DNA of 64,000 nt from NCBI RefSeq assembly GCF_001998865.1, contig NZ_CP019607.1:1240001-1304000 (forward strand). The letters run 5' to 3'. Shown here in pieces: positions 36,771 to 45,184 of this stretch. How positions within the stretch are numbered: position 1 is the stretch's first letter; each line of letters opens with the position of its first letter. The translations under genes and the position numbers were made by a program. The stretch is from Tessaracoccus flavescens (GTDB taxonomy: Bacteria > Actinomycetota > Actinomycetes > Propionibacteriales > Propionibacteriaceae). The notes under the pieces are model-generated. The model saw nothing but the letters and a program-made list of their open reading frames with translations. It ran no database searches and had not been told where the DNA came from.

Positions 36771-37920
36771 AGGGCTACAGGGGCTGCTGTCGGGCCGTGA
36801 CTTCGCACTGGTGACAGCGAACTACCCGACGAAGCTCCGCCCGGGAGGTGAGTTCGTCCGGTCCCGTGTCCGCGCGTACGAAGACGCCGGGCTCAGCGGC
36901 ATCGTCCTCGTGCCATGCGGCTCGGGCGGGGCGTCGTATCTCGATCGAGGTACGCCTGTGGTCGAGGTTCATCACGATGAGATGCAGCAGGTGCTCGGGG
37001 ATCTGCGTCGGCTTTCGATCCCGGTTCTCGTTCACTCCCCGACCCCGCAACTGTCGGCCGCGCTGGCAGCCGAGGCAGGCAGGCAACCGATCGCCGTCTG
37101 GTATCACGGCTACGAGGTCCGCGATTACCGTCGTCTGTCGACGAACTACTCCCGGGCCGATCTGGTGGCCCATGGCAGGAGTCTCGACGGCTTGAATGCG
37201 CGCAGGTTCGAGACCGCCCGGCCGATGTTCGAGTCACCGGACATAGCAGTGGTCTTCGTCTCGCAGTTCCAGAAGACGATGAGCGAGTTCGATGTCGGAG
37301 CCGAGGCGACAAACTCGCACATCATCCCCAACCACATCGACAACACGATCTTCGCCCCACGGGTGCGCACCGCGGATGACGCCCGGGACATTCTCCTTCT
37401 GCGCAGCTTCTCTCAACGCAACTACGGCAACGACATCGCTGTTGAGGCACTGCGCCAGCTTGGCCGTGAACCCTGGTTCAGGGAACTGAGGGTGACGATC
37501 CGCGGCTTTGGACGGCTGTTCGACTCCGTGGTGGCTCCCCTGCGGGAGCTGCCCAACGTCGTACTTCAGAACCGTTACTCGACGATTCCGGAGATGATGG
37601 CACTCCACCACGACAACGGCGTGATGCTCTGCCCCACCCGGTACGACACTCAGGGGGTCGTGCTCGGTGAGGCCATGGCCAGCGGCATGGTCACCATCAC
37701 CAACCCCGTCGCCGCGATCCCGGAGTACACCGACGAGACCTGCAGTCTCCTGCCTCGCCCGGACGACCCACGTGCCTTCGCCAATGCGATCCGACACCTC
37801 TTCCACAATCCGGATCTGATGCCCTCCTACTCACGCAACGCCGCAGAACGGGTCGCCGAGCAGTGCGGTCTGGCCGCAACCATCGGCCGTGAACTCGACC
37901 TCATCGGGAGCCTCTCATGA
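36763..37920 (+). CDS. GT4-type glycosyltransferase
   Basis: 385 residues from the ATG at 36763 (MPEGLQGLLSGRDFALVTANYPTK). The motifs of GT4 are seen: RSRVRAYEDAG in the N-lobe and CPTRYDTQGVVLGEAMASGMVTITNPVAAIPE in the C-lobe, where the glutamates contact the donor nucleotide. It overlaps the coiled-coil gene by 8 bp and the following gene by 4 bp (ATGA), forming a three-gene plus-strand operon. Confidence 0.87.
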   Translation: MPEGLQGLLSGRDFALVTANYPTKLRPGGEFVRSRVRAYEDAGLSGIVLVPCGSGGASYLDRGTPVVEVHHDEMQQVLGDLRRLSIPVLVHSPTPQLSAALAAEAGRQPIAVWYHGYEVRDYRRLSTNYSRADLVAHGRSLDGLNARRFETARPMFESPDIAVVFVSQFQKTMSEFDVGAEATNSHIIPNHIDNTIFAPRVRTADDARDILLLRSFSQRNYGNDIAVEALRQLGREPWFRELRVTIRGFGRLFDSVVAPLRELPNVVLQNRYSTIPEMMALHHDNGVMLCPTRYDTQGVVLGEAMASGMVTITNPVAAIPEYTDETCSLLPRPDDPRAFANAIRHLFHNPDLMPSYSRNAAERVAEQCGLAATIGRELDLIGSLS

Positions 37921-39080
37921 CGGCAAGACTGCACACACCTGTCGTCGTCTCCGAGGACCAGGAGATCAGAAGCGAGGCTCTGCGACGCGGTTGGCGGGTG
38001 GTCACGCGCCACCCGGCCAACCCACAGGTCCTGATGCTCAGCGGCTGCGGCACTCCCTGTGGCATACCCCAGCCCACGATGTCGATCTTCCATGGCTCAC
38101 TCGACCCGGAGTCGTTGCCCGTCTGGCGCTACGTGCTGAACTGGCTCACTCGCTTCGTTCACAATCCCCTCCTCGTGGTTCAGGCGGACGACTATCTGAC
38201 CGACCTCGCCCTGTGGGCGTCGGCGACGCGGAACTGGCCGATCGGCGCGATCGTCACCCACCCACTGTCACAAAGTGCGCAGGCGTATGCCCTGCACGGT
38301 TCGGCCGTCGGTTTCCTGTCTCTGGCTGGGACCGGTCTTGAGCCGGAACTGGAGGACGAGCCGCTGGTACTCGTGCAGTCAACTGCGGACATGAGGGAGC
38401 CGGAGCAGGCAGGAACCATTCAGCGTGACCACACACGAGTGCTCGTCGTGGGCTACCCGACCACCGACGACCCGGAGAGTTCACGCACCTTTCAATGGGC
38501 ACGGGAACTCTCCGCAAGGGGGCTGGACACAGACCTCGCCCTGCCGGGCCGAAAGCGTTCTTCTACCGAGGGGCGCATCCACAGGATCCCAGATCTGGGG
38601 CAGGCGAACCTCGTCACGAGCGAAGCGCCCCTTTCGGCCTCGCTGGACCAGTTCGTCAGGTTCGAGCAGAGTCGGCCATTCCAGATCCGCGAGACGGTGG
38701 GAGGCATGTGGGGCTGGGCCTTCGAGCGCTACTTCGACCGGAGACGCGATGAGTACGACGTGGTAATCATCGTCGGCCCCCCGTGCGGGTACTTCGACAT
38801 CGCGAGCTACGCCCACCGCAAGTGGTATGCGAGGGTCGTCCTCGATTACGAGAGCCCACTTCCTGAGGTCGTCGATCCCGCAGTGTCAGAAGATGCCCGC
38901 GACGTCGCGAAGGGGTGGAACTTCAATGCCGACCTGATCGTGGTTCGTGATCGTCCGGCGGCAGAGGCCGTGGTCCGCAGCAGTCCTGACCAGCGTGTGG
39001 AAGTGCCAGATCATGCGGATCTGGGCGGCTGGATGGAGTCACGCGTCACCGGGCTGGCGGCGCACACCTTCTTCGGCTAA
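37917..39080 (+). CDS. Unknown protein of the glycan locus, glycosyltransferase-like
   Basis: 387 residues. I do not recognise the family. The C-terminal half (HTRVLVVGYPTTDDPESSRTFQWARELSARG, then DVVIIVGPPCGYFDIASYAHRKWYARVVLDYESP) has the spacing of a GT-B N-lobe. The usual E..E donor motif is not obvious, and the N-terminal half has its own alpha/beta pattern (QVLMLSGCGTPCG). No signal or membrane segment. It is translationally coupled to the GT4 gene upstream and overlaps the end of the convergent GT2 gene by 4 bp, so a role in glycan assembly is likely but unproven. Confidence 0.6.
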   Translation: MTARLHTPVVVSEDQEIRSEALRRGWRVVTRHPANPQVLMLSGCGTPCGIPQPTMSIFHGSLDPESLPVWRYVLNWLTRFVHNPLLVVQADDYLTDLALWASATRNWPIGAIVTHPLSQSAQAYALHGSAVGFLSLAGTGLEPELEDEPLVLVQSTADMREPEQAGTIQRDHTRVLVVGYPTTDDPESSRTFQWARELSARGLDTDLALPGRKRSSTEGRIHRIPDLGQANLVTSEAPLSASLDQFVRFEQSRPFQIRETVGGMWGWAFERYFDRRRDEYDVVIIVGPPCGYFDIASYAHRKWYARVVLDYESPLPEVVDPAVSEDARDVAKGWNFNADLIVVRDRPAAEAVVRSSPDQRVEVPDHADLGGWMESRVTGLAAHTFFG

Positions 39081-40171
39081 CGCCGCGACAGCCGGATCGC
39101 CGCGTCGCTGCCCCTGCGCAGGATCCTCGCTGCCTTGTTCAGCAGCCGATATCGGAGTCCACGCGCGACTTCGGGATGTCCCGCCTCCCTGGCTGGATCC
39201 TGCGTGTGCGGCTCCCCTTCGGTATGCGGTCGCGCGGGTGCGGGCTCGTGGCCAGCGGGTGAGCGGTCGGGCGAGCCCTCGTCCGGTGTCACGGACGTCT
39301 CGGGACCGGCCGCCCCCAGCTCAGAGTCCTGCCGCTGCGCCGGAGCAGTCTCCGCGGCAACCGACGGAGCAGTCTCCGCGGCAACCGACGGAGCAGCCTC
39401 CGTGGGCGGCGCCGGCTTCGGAGCGACATACGGAGGTGGGTCTCCGGGCAGGTGCCCGAGCCGCTCGAGTACGAGAGTGCGGATGGCCGCATTGGATCGG
39501 GTCCGCAGCTCCCGGTCCCGTTCCGAGTAGGCAGCCTTGGAGATGTTCGTGTCATGGCGGCGGTACAGCCACGTCGGCTCTTCAACAATCGCGAACCGTG
39601 CGTCGCTGAGCATCACGTGGGCCCACATGGGCGGCAGCATGTGGGCTTCAAGGGCCACATCCAACTCGACACCCTGGATGAGGCTGGACCGGAGGAAAGA
39701 ACCGTCATTGAGCCGCGTGTGGCCGGCGATGATGTCCCTGATGCCTGTCGGCTTCAGGATCACGGTGCTTGTGACGTTCAGCTCGGAGTCCGTGATGTGG
39801 AAGGAGTTGGACACGACGTCTGCCCCTTCGCCGATCAGATCGAGGGCACTGCGGAAATGCCGGGGAAGCGTGATGTCGTCGTCGCCGAAGAGCGTCTGGA
39901 ACTCGGTGTCGATCCGTGAGAAGCCGAGCTTGATGGCAGCCCCTGGATCGAGTCGGCCATCATGCTCGACGACGCGTAGGTAGTCCACGCCGAGTTGGCG
40001 CGCGAGATCCCGGGTGTCCTCATTGTCGGGGGCATCGTCGACAACGACGATCCGGACCCCGTGCCTTGTCCCTCGGACGGCTTCAGAGGCTGCTGACTGG
40101 ACGGAGCGCAGCGTCGTGTCGAGGAGGGCCGAGCGGTTCCGGGTCGGAATGACGACAGTCACCTCAGTCAT
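39077..40171 (-). CDS. GT2-family glycosyltransferase with repetitive C-terminal tail
   Basis: 364 residues. N-terminal GT-A domain: TEVTVVIPTRNRSALLDTTLRSV, VVVDDAPDNEDTRDLA and the DxD-like FGDDDITLPRHF. From about residue 245 the chain is Pro/Ala/Glu-rich, containing a directly repeated VAAETAPS unit, and closes with a basic segment (RLLNKAARILRRGSDAAIRLSRR) that could bind membrane. Before the IS3 insertion its ATG lay 17 bp after the stop of the glycosyltransferase gene now at 42406, with TGGAGG as ribosome site. The element now separates it from its presumed promoter. Confidence 0.85.
   Translation of the reverse strand: MTEVTVVIPTRNRSALLDTTLRSVQSAASEAVRGTRHGVRIVVVDDAPDNEDTRDLARQLGVDYLRVVEHDGRLDPGAAIKLGFSRIDTEFQTLFGDDDITLPRHFRSALDLIGEGADVVSNSFHITDSELNVTSTVILKPTGIRDIIAGHTRLNDGSFLRSSLIQGVELDVALEAHMLPPMWAHVMLSDARFAIVEEPTWLYRRHDTNISKAAYSERDRELRTRSNAAIRTLVLERLGHLPGDPPPYVAPKPAPPTEAAPSVAAETAPSVAAETAPAQRQDSELGAAGPETSVTPDEGSPDRSPAGHEPAPARPHTEGEPHTQDPAREAGHPEVARGLRYRLLNKAARILRRGSDAAIRLSRR
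39342..39401. repeat. 24-bp direct repeat inside the GT2 gene
   Basis: Two identical 24-bp units at 39342-39365 and 39366-39389 plus a partial third copy encode the SVAAETAP repeats of the GT2 tail. They keep the frame, so copy number could vary without breaking the gene. Confidence 0.85.
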
Positions 40172-40220
40172 GGTCGTGCCTCCAGAAAGGGTCCGCTGAA
40201 GGTTTGGTTAACCTCCGGGT

Positions 40221-40433
40221 TTATGCCGCCAGTGTAGCGGTTGGTTTCATGGTGAGTTCGAACTCGAGTGGGGTGAGTTTCCCGAGTCGGCGTTGGCGGC
40301 GTTTGCGGTGGTACTTCCCCTCGATCCAGGACACGATGGCCAACCGCAACTCGTCTCGTGAGGCCCAGGTTCGACGGTCGAGGACGTTCTTCTGCAGGAG
40401 CGCGAAGAACGACTCCATTGCCGCGTTGTCAGC
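40221..40433 (-). pseudogene. IS3 transposase orfB, 3' fragment
   Basis: Encodes ADNAAMESFFALLQKNVLDR and the C-terminal RRQRRLGKLTPLEFE, the last part of the IS3 integrase-like DDE domain including the catalytic glutamate of AAMESF. It is cut off from the rest of orfB by the nested insert and has no start signal of its own. Confidence 0.85.
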
Positions 40434-40436
40434 GTA

Positions 40437-40450
40437 TTAACCGGCTAATC
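40437..40450 (+). repeat. Terminal inverted repeat, left
   Basis: TTAACCGGCTAATC, a 14-bp perfect inverse match to 41392-41405. Confidence 0.9.
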
Positions 40451-40484
40451 TGTGCTGATTTTGCGGTGATGGAGGTGTCTGGTT

Positions 40485-41309
40485 TCATCCGGCGTTCGGG
40501 CGTGTCGTGGCGGTGTCGATGAGGGTGTTGAGCCGGGTGATGAGTTTGAGGTGGCGCTCAGTTTCGCTGTCCCATCCGCGGTGTTGTGCGTCGTCGGCCA
40601 AGACCGCGGCGGTGTCGCGTTGCCGGGTCAGGATGGGGATGTCTTGGATCGTGGTGTGGAAGCTGGGGCAGTGTTCGCAGATGTTGGCGTAGGTGCAGGC
40701 CTGTTGCGCGGGGGCGCGGAGGCAGTGCCCGCCCGCCAGGGCGGTCTTGATCGTCGGCCCAGTCAACCAAGTCGTGGCGGGCTCGACGGTGTCAGTGCGC
40801 AGCCGTAGCCGGGATCGTGGTGCCGGTCGTCGGCGGGTATGGACCAGCATGCCGGTGCGCTCCCCGGTCGCGAACCAGGACGAGGGCTTGCCCTTGGGGA
40901 TCGGGGAACGCATTCCCGGGTCCCGCATCGACAAGAACTCGAACATCCCGGCGACGGCGGCCAGCCGCAGGTTCACCGACGCTGGTGCGAGCCGGTCTGT
41001 GGGTCGGCCCGCCAGGTCGACCACGTTGGGCCCTGGTCGGCCCGGGATCGTTTCTTGTCGACACGCGCTCAGGAAGCCCAGCACGTCGTCGGTGACGACG
41101 TCGCCAACACTCAACCCAACGTGATGGAGCCATCGGTGGAAGGCCAGCAGGCCGTAGCCGTAGGTGCGAACCGTTCGTGGCGAGTAGTTCCGGTCCGCGA
41201 GGTACCCCAGATAGGCGTTGGCCTGCGACACCAACTCGGGGTTGCTGTCACACCTGAGTCGCCACGACTGAGCGTCGCGTTCAAGGAGGAGAACATCATC
41301 GTTGTCCAT
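40485..41309 (-). CDS. Internally deleted tyrosine recombinase
   Basis: 274 residues. The N-terminal SAM-like core-binding domain is complete (QANAYLGYLADRNYSPRTVRTYGYGLLAFHRWL). A C-terminal Cys-rich tail (GGHCLRAPAQQACTYANICEHCPSF) of the kind found at the end of long Tn554/RIT-type recombinases is also present. The catalytic domain that should lie between them, with R..HxxR..Y, is absent: the frame passes from RSRLRLR directly to VEPATTW. The deletion is in frame, so a DNA-binding but non-catalytic protein could be made. GAGGAG-type pairing before the ATG is not evident. Confidence 0.7.
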   Translation of the reverse strand: MDNDDVLLLERDAQSWRLRCDSNPELVSQANAYLGYLADRNYSPRTVRTYGYGLLAFHRWLHHVGLSVGDVVTDDVLGFLSACRQETIPGRPGPNVVDLAGRPTDRLAPASVNLRLAAVAGMFEFLSMRDPGMRSPIPKGKPSSWFATGERTGMLVHTRRRPAPRSRLRLRTDTVEPATTWLTGPTIKTALAGGHCLRAPAQQACTYANICEHCPSFHTTIQDIPILTRQRDTAAVLADDAQHRGWDSETERHLKLITRLNTLIDTATTRPNAG

Positions 41310-41391
41310 ACCCCCATGCCTACGCCAAACCGCTCACCAAATCCAGCATGCCTGACCGCATCACCGCGCCCTTGACTACCCCCAACGCCCC

Positions 41392-41405
41392 GATTAGCCG
41401 GTTAA
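41392..41405 (-). repeat. Terminal inverted repeat, right
   Basis: GATTAGCCGGTTAA, inverse of 40437-40450. Confidence 0.9.
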
Positions 41406-41408
41406 CAG

Positions 41409-42079
41409 GCATGCCCCCACGCGGCCCATGGAGCCGGTCGGCGGTGTCGTTTCAAGGCCCTCAGGAAGCGGCGCGACCGGAATTGGGACCCGCGGTCGGA
41501 ATGGACGACCACCCCGGTGGGCCGGCCTCGGTGAGCCACTGCCATCTCGAGCGCGTTGACGGCGATCCGGGCCTTCATCCTGGAGTCGATCGAGTAGCCC
41601 ACGATCCGGTTGGAGAACACGTCCTTGATCGCACACAGATAGACCTTGCCCTCGCGGGTGCGGTGCTCGGTGATATCGGTCAACCACAGCTCGTTGGGGC
41701 CGTCGGCGCTGAACTTCCTGTTGACCAGGTCATCGTGGACAGGTGCGCCGGCCTTCTTGTAGCGGGTCTTGCGCGTGGTGAACACCGATTGGATGCCTGC
41801 GATCCGGCACAGCCGCCACACTCTGCGCTCCGACAGCTGGTAGCCCAGCTCGGCGATGTCGTCGGCCAGGACGCGGTAGCCGCCTTCTGGATCGTCTTCG
41901 TGGAGCTCGCGTAGCACGGCGATCAGCTCACGCTCTTCGGCCGCGCGAGCCGAGACCGGCTGCTTGAGCCACTTGTAGTAGCCCTGTTTGGAGAATCCCA
42001 AGACCCGGCACGCGACCGCCACCGGCACCCTGACCCGGGCACCCGGGGCGGCCATCTCCTTCACGAGCGGGTAGACCAT
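41409..42079 (-). pseudogene. IS3 transposase orfB, 5' part with frameshift
   Basis: From the ATG at 42079 (MVYPLVKEMAAPGARV) it reads through the HTH_21 segment CRVLGFSKQGYYKW and the DDE integrase core LTDITEHRTREGKVYLCAIKDVFS and VVHSDRGSQF, giving the first two catalytic aspartates. Near 41436-41445 a one-base deletion shifts the frame: the expected GSMGRVGAC appears in the next frame. The nested element then interrupts the gene. orfA and orfB overlap by 19 bp, with an A-rich slip site (CCCCAAAATGG) fitting programmed -1 frameshifting in the intact ancestor. Confidence 0.85.
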
Positions 42080-42369
42080 TTTGGGGGCGTGATGTGAGCC
42101 TGCGACAGATACGCCGCCGCTCGCCGCAGCACCTCGTTCTCCATCTCCAACTCGCGGATCCTCCGCAACGCCTGCGACATGTCCCTGCGCTGCTCCGGAT
42201 CGGTGGTCGGAGTCATCCCCTGGGACTGAAAACGAGCGTCGCGGACCCACGCCTGCAGAGTGGTCTTGGCCATCCCCATGTCTTCGGCGACCTGCTTCTG
42301 CGGGATGCCAGAGGCGACCAGCGCGACCGCGTCACGCTTGAACTCGTCGGTGTAGGTGATCCTCGGCAT
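42061..42369 (-). CDS. IS3 transposase orfA
   Basis: 102 residues (MPRITYTDEFKRDAVALVASGIPQKQVAEDMGMAKTTLQAWV), a HTH of the IS3/IS911 OrfA type with a leucine-zipper-like C-terminal helix (RRIRELEMENEVLRRAAAYL). It is intact, and an ATG 9 bp upstream is also possible. OrfA alone would bind the IS ends and may repress related copies elsewhere. Confidence 0.88.
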   Translation of the reverse strand: MPRITYTDEFKRDAVALVASGIPQKQVAEDMGMAKTTLQAWVRDARFQSQGMTPTTDPEQRRDMSQALRRIRELEMENEVLRRAAAYLSQAHITPPKWSTRS

Positions 42370-42405
42370 GGATGCCATCCTTCCAGCACAACCCCCTTCC
42401 AGAGA

Positions 42406-44832
42406 TCATGCGGTCTTGGAGTCAACCAAACCCTCGGCAGTCCCGAAAAACGCCTGCAGGACCGACCGCGTGGCGTCGCCGAGATGCCAGCGTTTCACGA
42501 AGTCCGGCCCCTTTTCGGCGATCTGTCTGGCCCGCTCTGGCTCCTCGACGACCTCTCGAATGCGCGACTCAAGGTCGCAGGGGACGGTCTCCATGATGGG
42601 AACGTCATCGTCAATGGCGCCTCTGATCTCATCCCCGAGCCTTCCGATCACGAGAGTGCCTGCCGCAAGTGCCTCCAGTGCCTCGAGTCCGTACCCCTGG
42701 CGATCAAGATCGTCGACGAAGACGTCTGCGAGGCGCCTGAGTCTCGCCAACGTCGACGCAGTGGCCGCCTCCACAAGCAGCAACTCGATCACGCCCTGTT
42801 CATCGAGTTTGCGCAGTGTCGACCCCGATTCGGTTCCGGCGCTCCCGGCAAAGAGCACAACGGGCACCCGATCCCTCAGAATCGCCCGCCTGTCGGTGCC
42901 CGATGAGGGCTCGACGACCATCGGGACCCAGATCGAACCGGGAATCGACGCCCGAAGCTCCGGCGAGGTCACGAACCGGGGCAGCCCCAACCACTTGGCG
43001 GTCTCGACGATCTCGTACACCCGCTCGGGAGGGTTCCGCTCGTCGAGGTCATCGGCATGGAAGACCTGTCCGACCAGGACGCCCGCCTCTTCGAGCCGTT
43101 CAACCTGTTGGCCGATGCTCAGAGGTTGTGTCGAGGCTCCGGTCACGGTCCTGCCGGACTCGAGCAGGACGTGGCTGAAGCCGCCACACAGATGACTGAG
43201 CAGCGCCTCGATGAACTCCGGGTCCCCGATCTCGTGGTCTGCGATGGCCAGCTCGCCTGCTCGCCCGAAGGTCATGGCGTTCTCAAGTTGGGCGGCCCAG
43301 TCCGCCGATGGCGAGCCTGGATCAGCCGCCCCGACAGCAAGTGACGGCCTTCCCACCGGCGGAGTTGGGAAGCTGCTCACCTGCCCGGGATCTCCTTCAA
43401 CATGTGCGCCATGCACCCCGCCTGCTCGGGTCTTCGGGGGGTTATGGAGTCCTGTCGCCAACCGGTCGTAGACAGCAACGAGCTTCACTGCCTGGGCGTC
43501 CCAGGTCCAGTGGCTCTTCAACTCCTCGGTGATGGCCGCCCGATACCTCTGCAGGTCGCCGAGCACCGCCTCGACCGCCCGGGCCATGTCATCGGCGCTG
43601 TCTGCCTCGAAGCTCTCTCCGATCCCTGTCGCCTTGACGAACGCCGCGAGTTCCCGCTGATCCGAGACCACCTGAGGCAGTCCTGCGGCGAGGAACTCAT
43701 AGGTCTTGCTGGGAAGCGAGTCCTGGACGTTTTCCGTATGCCGCAGCGGGACGAGCCCGATGTCGGCGCCGGAGAGGAACTCGACGAGATGCTCTGGACG
43801 GACGTACCTGGTCAGATGGAACCGATCGAGCACCCCGCGTTCGGTCGCCCTCTCCTTTAAAGCCTCCATCACGTTGCTGGTCGGGTGCGACACCACCAAC
43901 GCGACATGCACCTCGGGCAGCATCGCCATCACGTCGACGAGATGCGTGAGTGCGCGGGACCCACCAACCGATCCCGAGTAGACGAGCAGCGCAACATCGT
44001 CTCCGAGGCCGAGCCGTTGCCGGAGGTTACGCCCGGGAGCCCTGCTCGACGATGCGACGGGGGCGTTGACCACAACGGTTGGAACCTCCGGCAGGCCGTG
44101 GTCCCTCTGCATCCGAAGGGCGAGCGCGTCGGAAACGCTGATCACCGCGTCGGCGACATCAATGTTGCGCGACTCGATCATCGTCGCGGCCCGCAGCCGG
44201 TTTTCACCGATCTCGTTGAGGCCGGGCACGTACTCATGCGCGTCGTAGACGATGCGCACGGTCCGTCCGCGCCGCTCGAGCTCCGTTCTGGCCGCGGCTG
44301 CGGCGGGCAGCGTTCTGTAATCGTGCACATGGATGATGTCGGGCTCGGCGTCGACAAGGGCCTCGACGATCCCTCGGTTCAGCCCCGCCACGTGCGGATC
44401 AAGGTGCTCCCACACTCCCCACCGGTCGGCGAGGCGCTGGCTCTTGGCAGCGAGTCTGTAGGTCTGGTCCAACTCGCGGGGACCGTAGCCAGCGAACCGG
44501 TTCAGGCGCCACCGGGCAGCGACCGTGGCGCGGGAGACGACGCGACGCAGCGCACTCTGCTCTCGCGCACGGGCCCGGTAGGCCCGAATGTCGCCTGGAT
44601 CCATGGCGACGTTGCGAAGCGCCCACCGGAGGACGGATGACTCCCTCTGCGCAGGCTTTCCTGGGACCAGCAGGGCATCAACACCTGCAATGTCTGGCTG
44701 ACTGGTTCCGTACCCGATGACAAGGACGTCATATCCTGCTTCGCGCGCACTTCGTGCTGACTTGATGACGCGGGAGTCGCCCACCACCCCGTTGTCCACG
44801 GTCATGACAATGCGCAACGCGGCCCGATCCAC
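42406..44832 (-). CDS. Two-module glycosyltransferase (GT4 plus second GT-B-like module)
   Basis: 808 residues from the GTG at 44832 (AAGGGAACA upstream); the frame is open a further 370 bp but without a plausible start. Module 1 (about 1-410): RIVMTVDNGVVGDSRVIKSARSAREAG, VHDYRTLPAAAAART and the donor motif SLPSKTYEFLAAGLPQVV. Module 2 (about 430-808) resembles the C-terminal half of the 857-residue protein: ERNPPERVYEIV, VPVVLFAGSAGTESG and YGLEALEALAAGTLVIGRL. The stop is two bases from the inferred IS3 target repeat, so the gene is whole but is now cut off from the GT2 gene downstream. Confidence 0.82.
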   Translation of the reverse strand: MDRAALRIVMTVDNGVVGDSRVIKSARSAREAGYDVLVIGYGTSQPDIAGVDALLVPGKPAQRESSVLRWALRNVAMDPGDIRAYRARAREQSALRRVVSRATVAARWRLNRFAGYGPRELDQTYRLAAKSQRLADRWGVWEHLDPHVAGLNRGIVEALVDAEPDIIHVHDYRTLPAAAAARTELERRGRTVRIVYDAHEYVPGLNEIGENRLRAATMIESRNIDVADAVISVSDALALRMQRDHGLPEVPTVVVNAPVASSSRAPGRNLRQRLGLGDDVALLVYSGSVGGSRALTHLVDVMAMLPEVHVALVVSHPTSNVMEALKERATERGVLDRFHLTRYVRPEHLVEFLSGADIGLVPLRHTENVQDSLPSKTYEFLAAGLPQVVSDQRELAAFVKATGIGESFEADSADDMARAVEAVLGDLQRYRAAITEELKSHWTWDAQAVKLVAVYDRLATGLHNPPKTRAGGVHGAHVEGDPGQVSSFPTPPVGRPSLAVGAADPGSPSADWAAQLENAMTFGRAGELAIADHEIGDPEFIEALLSHLCGGFSHVLLESGRTVTGASTQPLSIGQQVERLEEAGVLVGQVFHADDLDERNPPERVYEIVETAKWLGLPRFVTSPELRASIPGSIWVPMVVEPSSGTDRRAILRDRVPVVLFAGSAGTESGSTLRKLDEQGVIELLLVEAATASTLARLRRLADVFVDDLDRQGYGLEALEALAAGTLVIGRLGDEIRGAIDDDVPIMETVPCDLESRIREVVEEPERARQIAEKGPDFVKRWHLGDATRSVLQAFFGTAEGLVDSKTA

Positions 44833-44861
44833 GACTGTTCCCTTCGCTGGCGACGCATCGC

Positions 44862-44867
44862 AATATA
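44862..44867 (-). promoter_or_regulatory. Putative -10 element of the 808-residue glycosyltransferase gene
   Basis: TATATT on the minus strand about 30 bases before the GTG at 44832, one of the few AT-rich hexamers in this divergent region. Confidence 0.4.
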
Positions 44868-45184
44868 GCGAACAGGACCCGCCGGGCCCAGATCGTGTGA
44901 CCCTCCCGTGAGCAATGATGGGCTGCACAGCCACGGCGGCGTTGACCTGAGTACTCACTGCGGCCGGGATGGCGAATGCCACGCAGGGCGACAGCCCTTG
45001 TCGGAAGCCGTTCGCTCGATCGGTTGTCTCCCGCCGTGAGTGCGGGTACTCATTTGCTGCTACTGCAGATACCCAGGAAAGACGGGTAGATCCCCCCACG
45101 ATTTTGGGGTCACAAGCCGAAGGTTTACCGCCACTCTTGTTAGGGACGGAGTTCACACCGGACTTCGAGGAAAGAGGGCAAGAG
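44868..45184. other. Long divergent intergenic region upstream of the WhiB-like gene
   Basis: Roughly 320 bp with no convincing gene between two divergent start sites. The last 15 bases hold AGAGGGCAAGAG as ribosome site. The length leaves room for several regulator sites; I see no strong palindrome. Confidence 0.4.

Larger units (their letters stand above)
40434..41408. mobile_element. Nested ~975-bp element with 14-bp terminal inverted repeats
   Basis: TTAACCGGCTAATC at 40437-40450 is the exact inverse of GATTAGCCGGTTAA at 41392-41405. The sequences outside join into a continuous IS3 orfB (GRVGAC then ADNAAM) when the insert is removed, leaving three extra bases on each side of the repeats. 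No target duplication is clear, which agrees with tyrosine-recombinase integration rather than DDE transposition. The only gene inside is a recombinase ORF without a catalytic domain. Confidence 0.75.
40187..42398 (-). mobile_element. IS3-family element, inactivated and interrupted
   Basis: The direct repeat CCAGA flanks the element (40182-40186 and 42399-42403). Its ends share AAGGG with further patchy similarity (GCTGAAGG/GCTGGAAGG). It contains orfA and orfB of an IS3-type transposase on the minus strand. Without the 975-bp insert at 40434-41408 it would be about 1.24 kb, normal for IS3. orfB carries a one-base deletion and is split by the insert. The left and right ends are inferred from the flanking repeat and the rejoined operon sequence. 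Confidence 0.75.

Noticed and set aside
39342..39401. CRISPR-like or tandem repeat array
   Set aside because: Only two full 24-bp copies in frame with the GT2 coding sequence and no spacers. It is a coding repeat.
40485..41309. A functional integrase
   Set aside because: The catalytic R..HxxR..Y region is missing. Only the core-binding N-terminus and the Cys-rich C-terminus remain.
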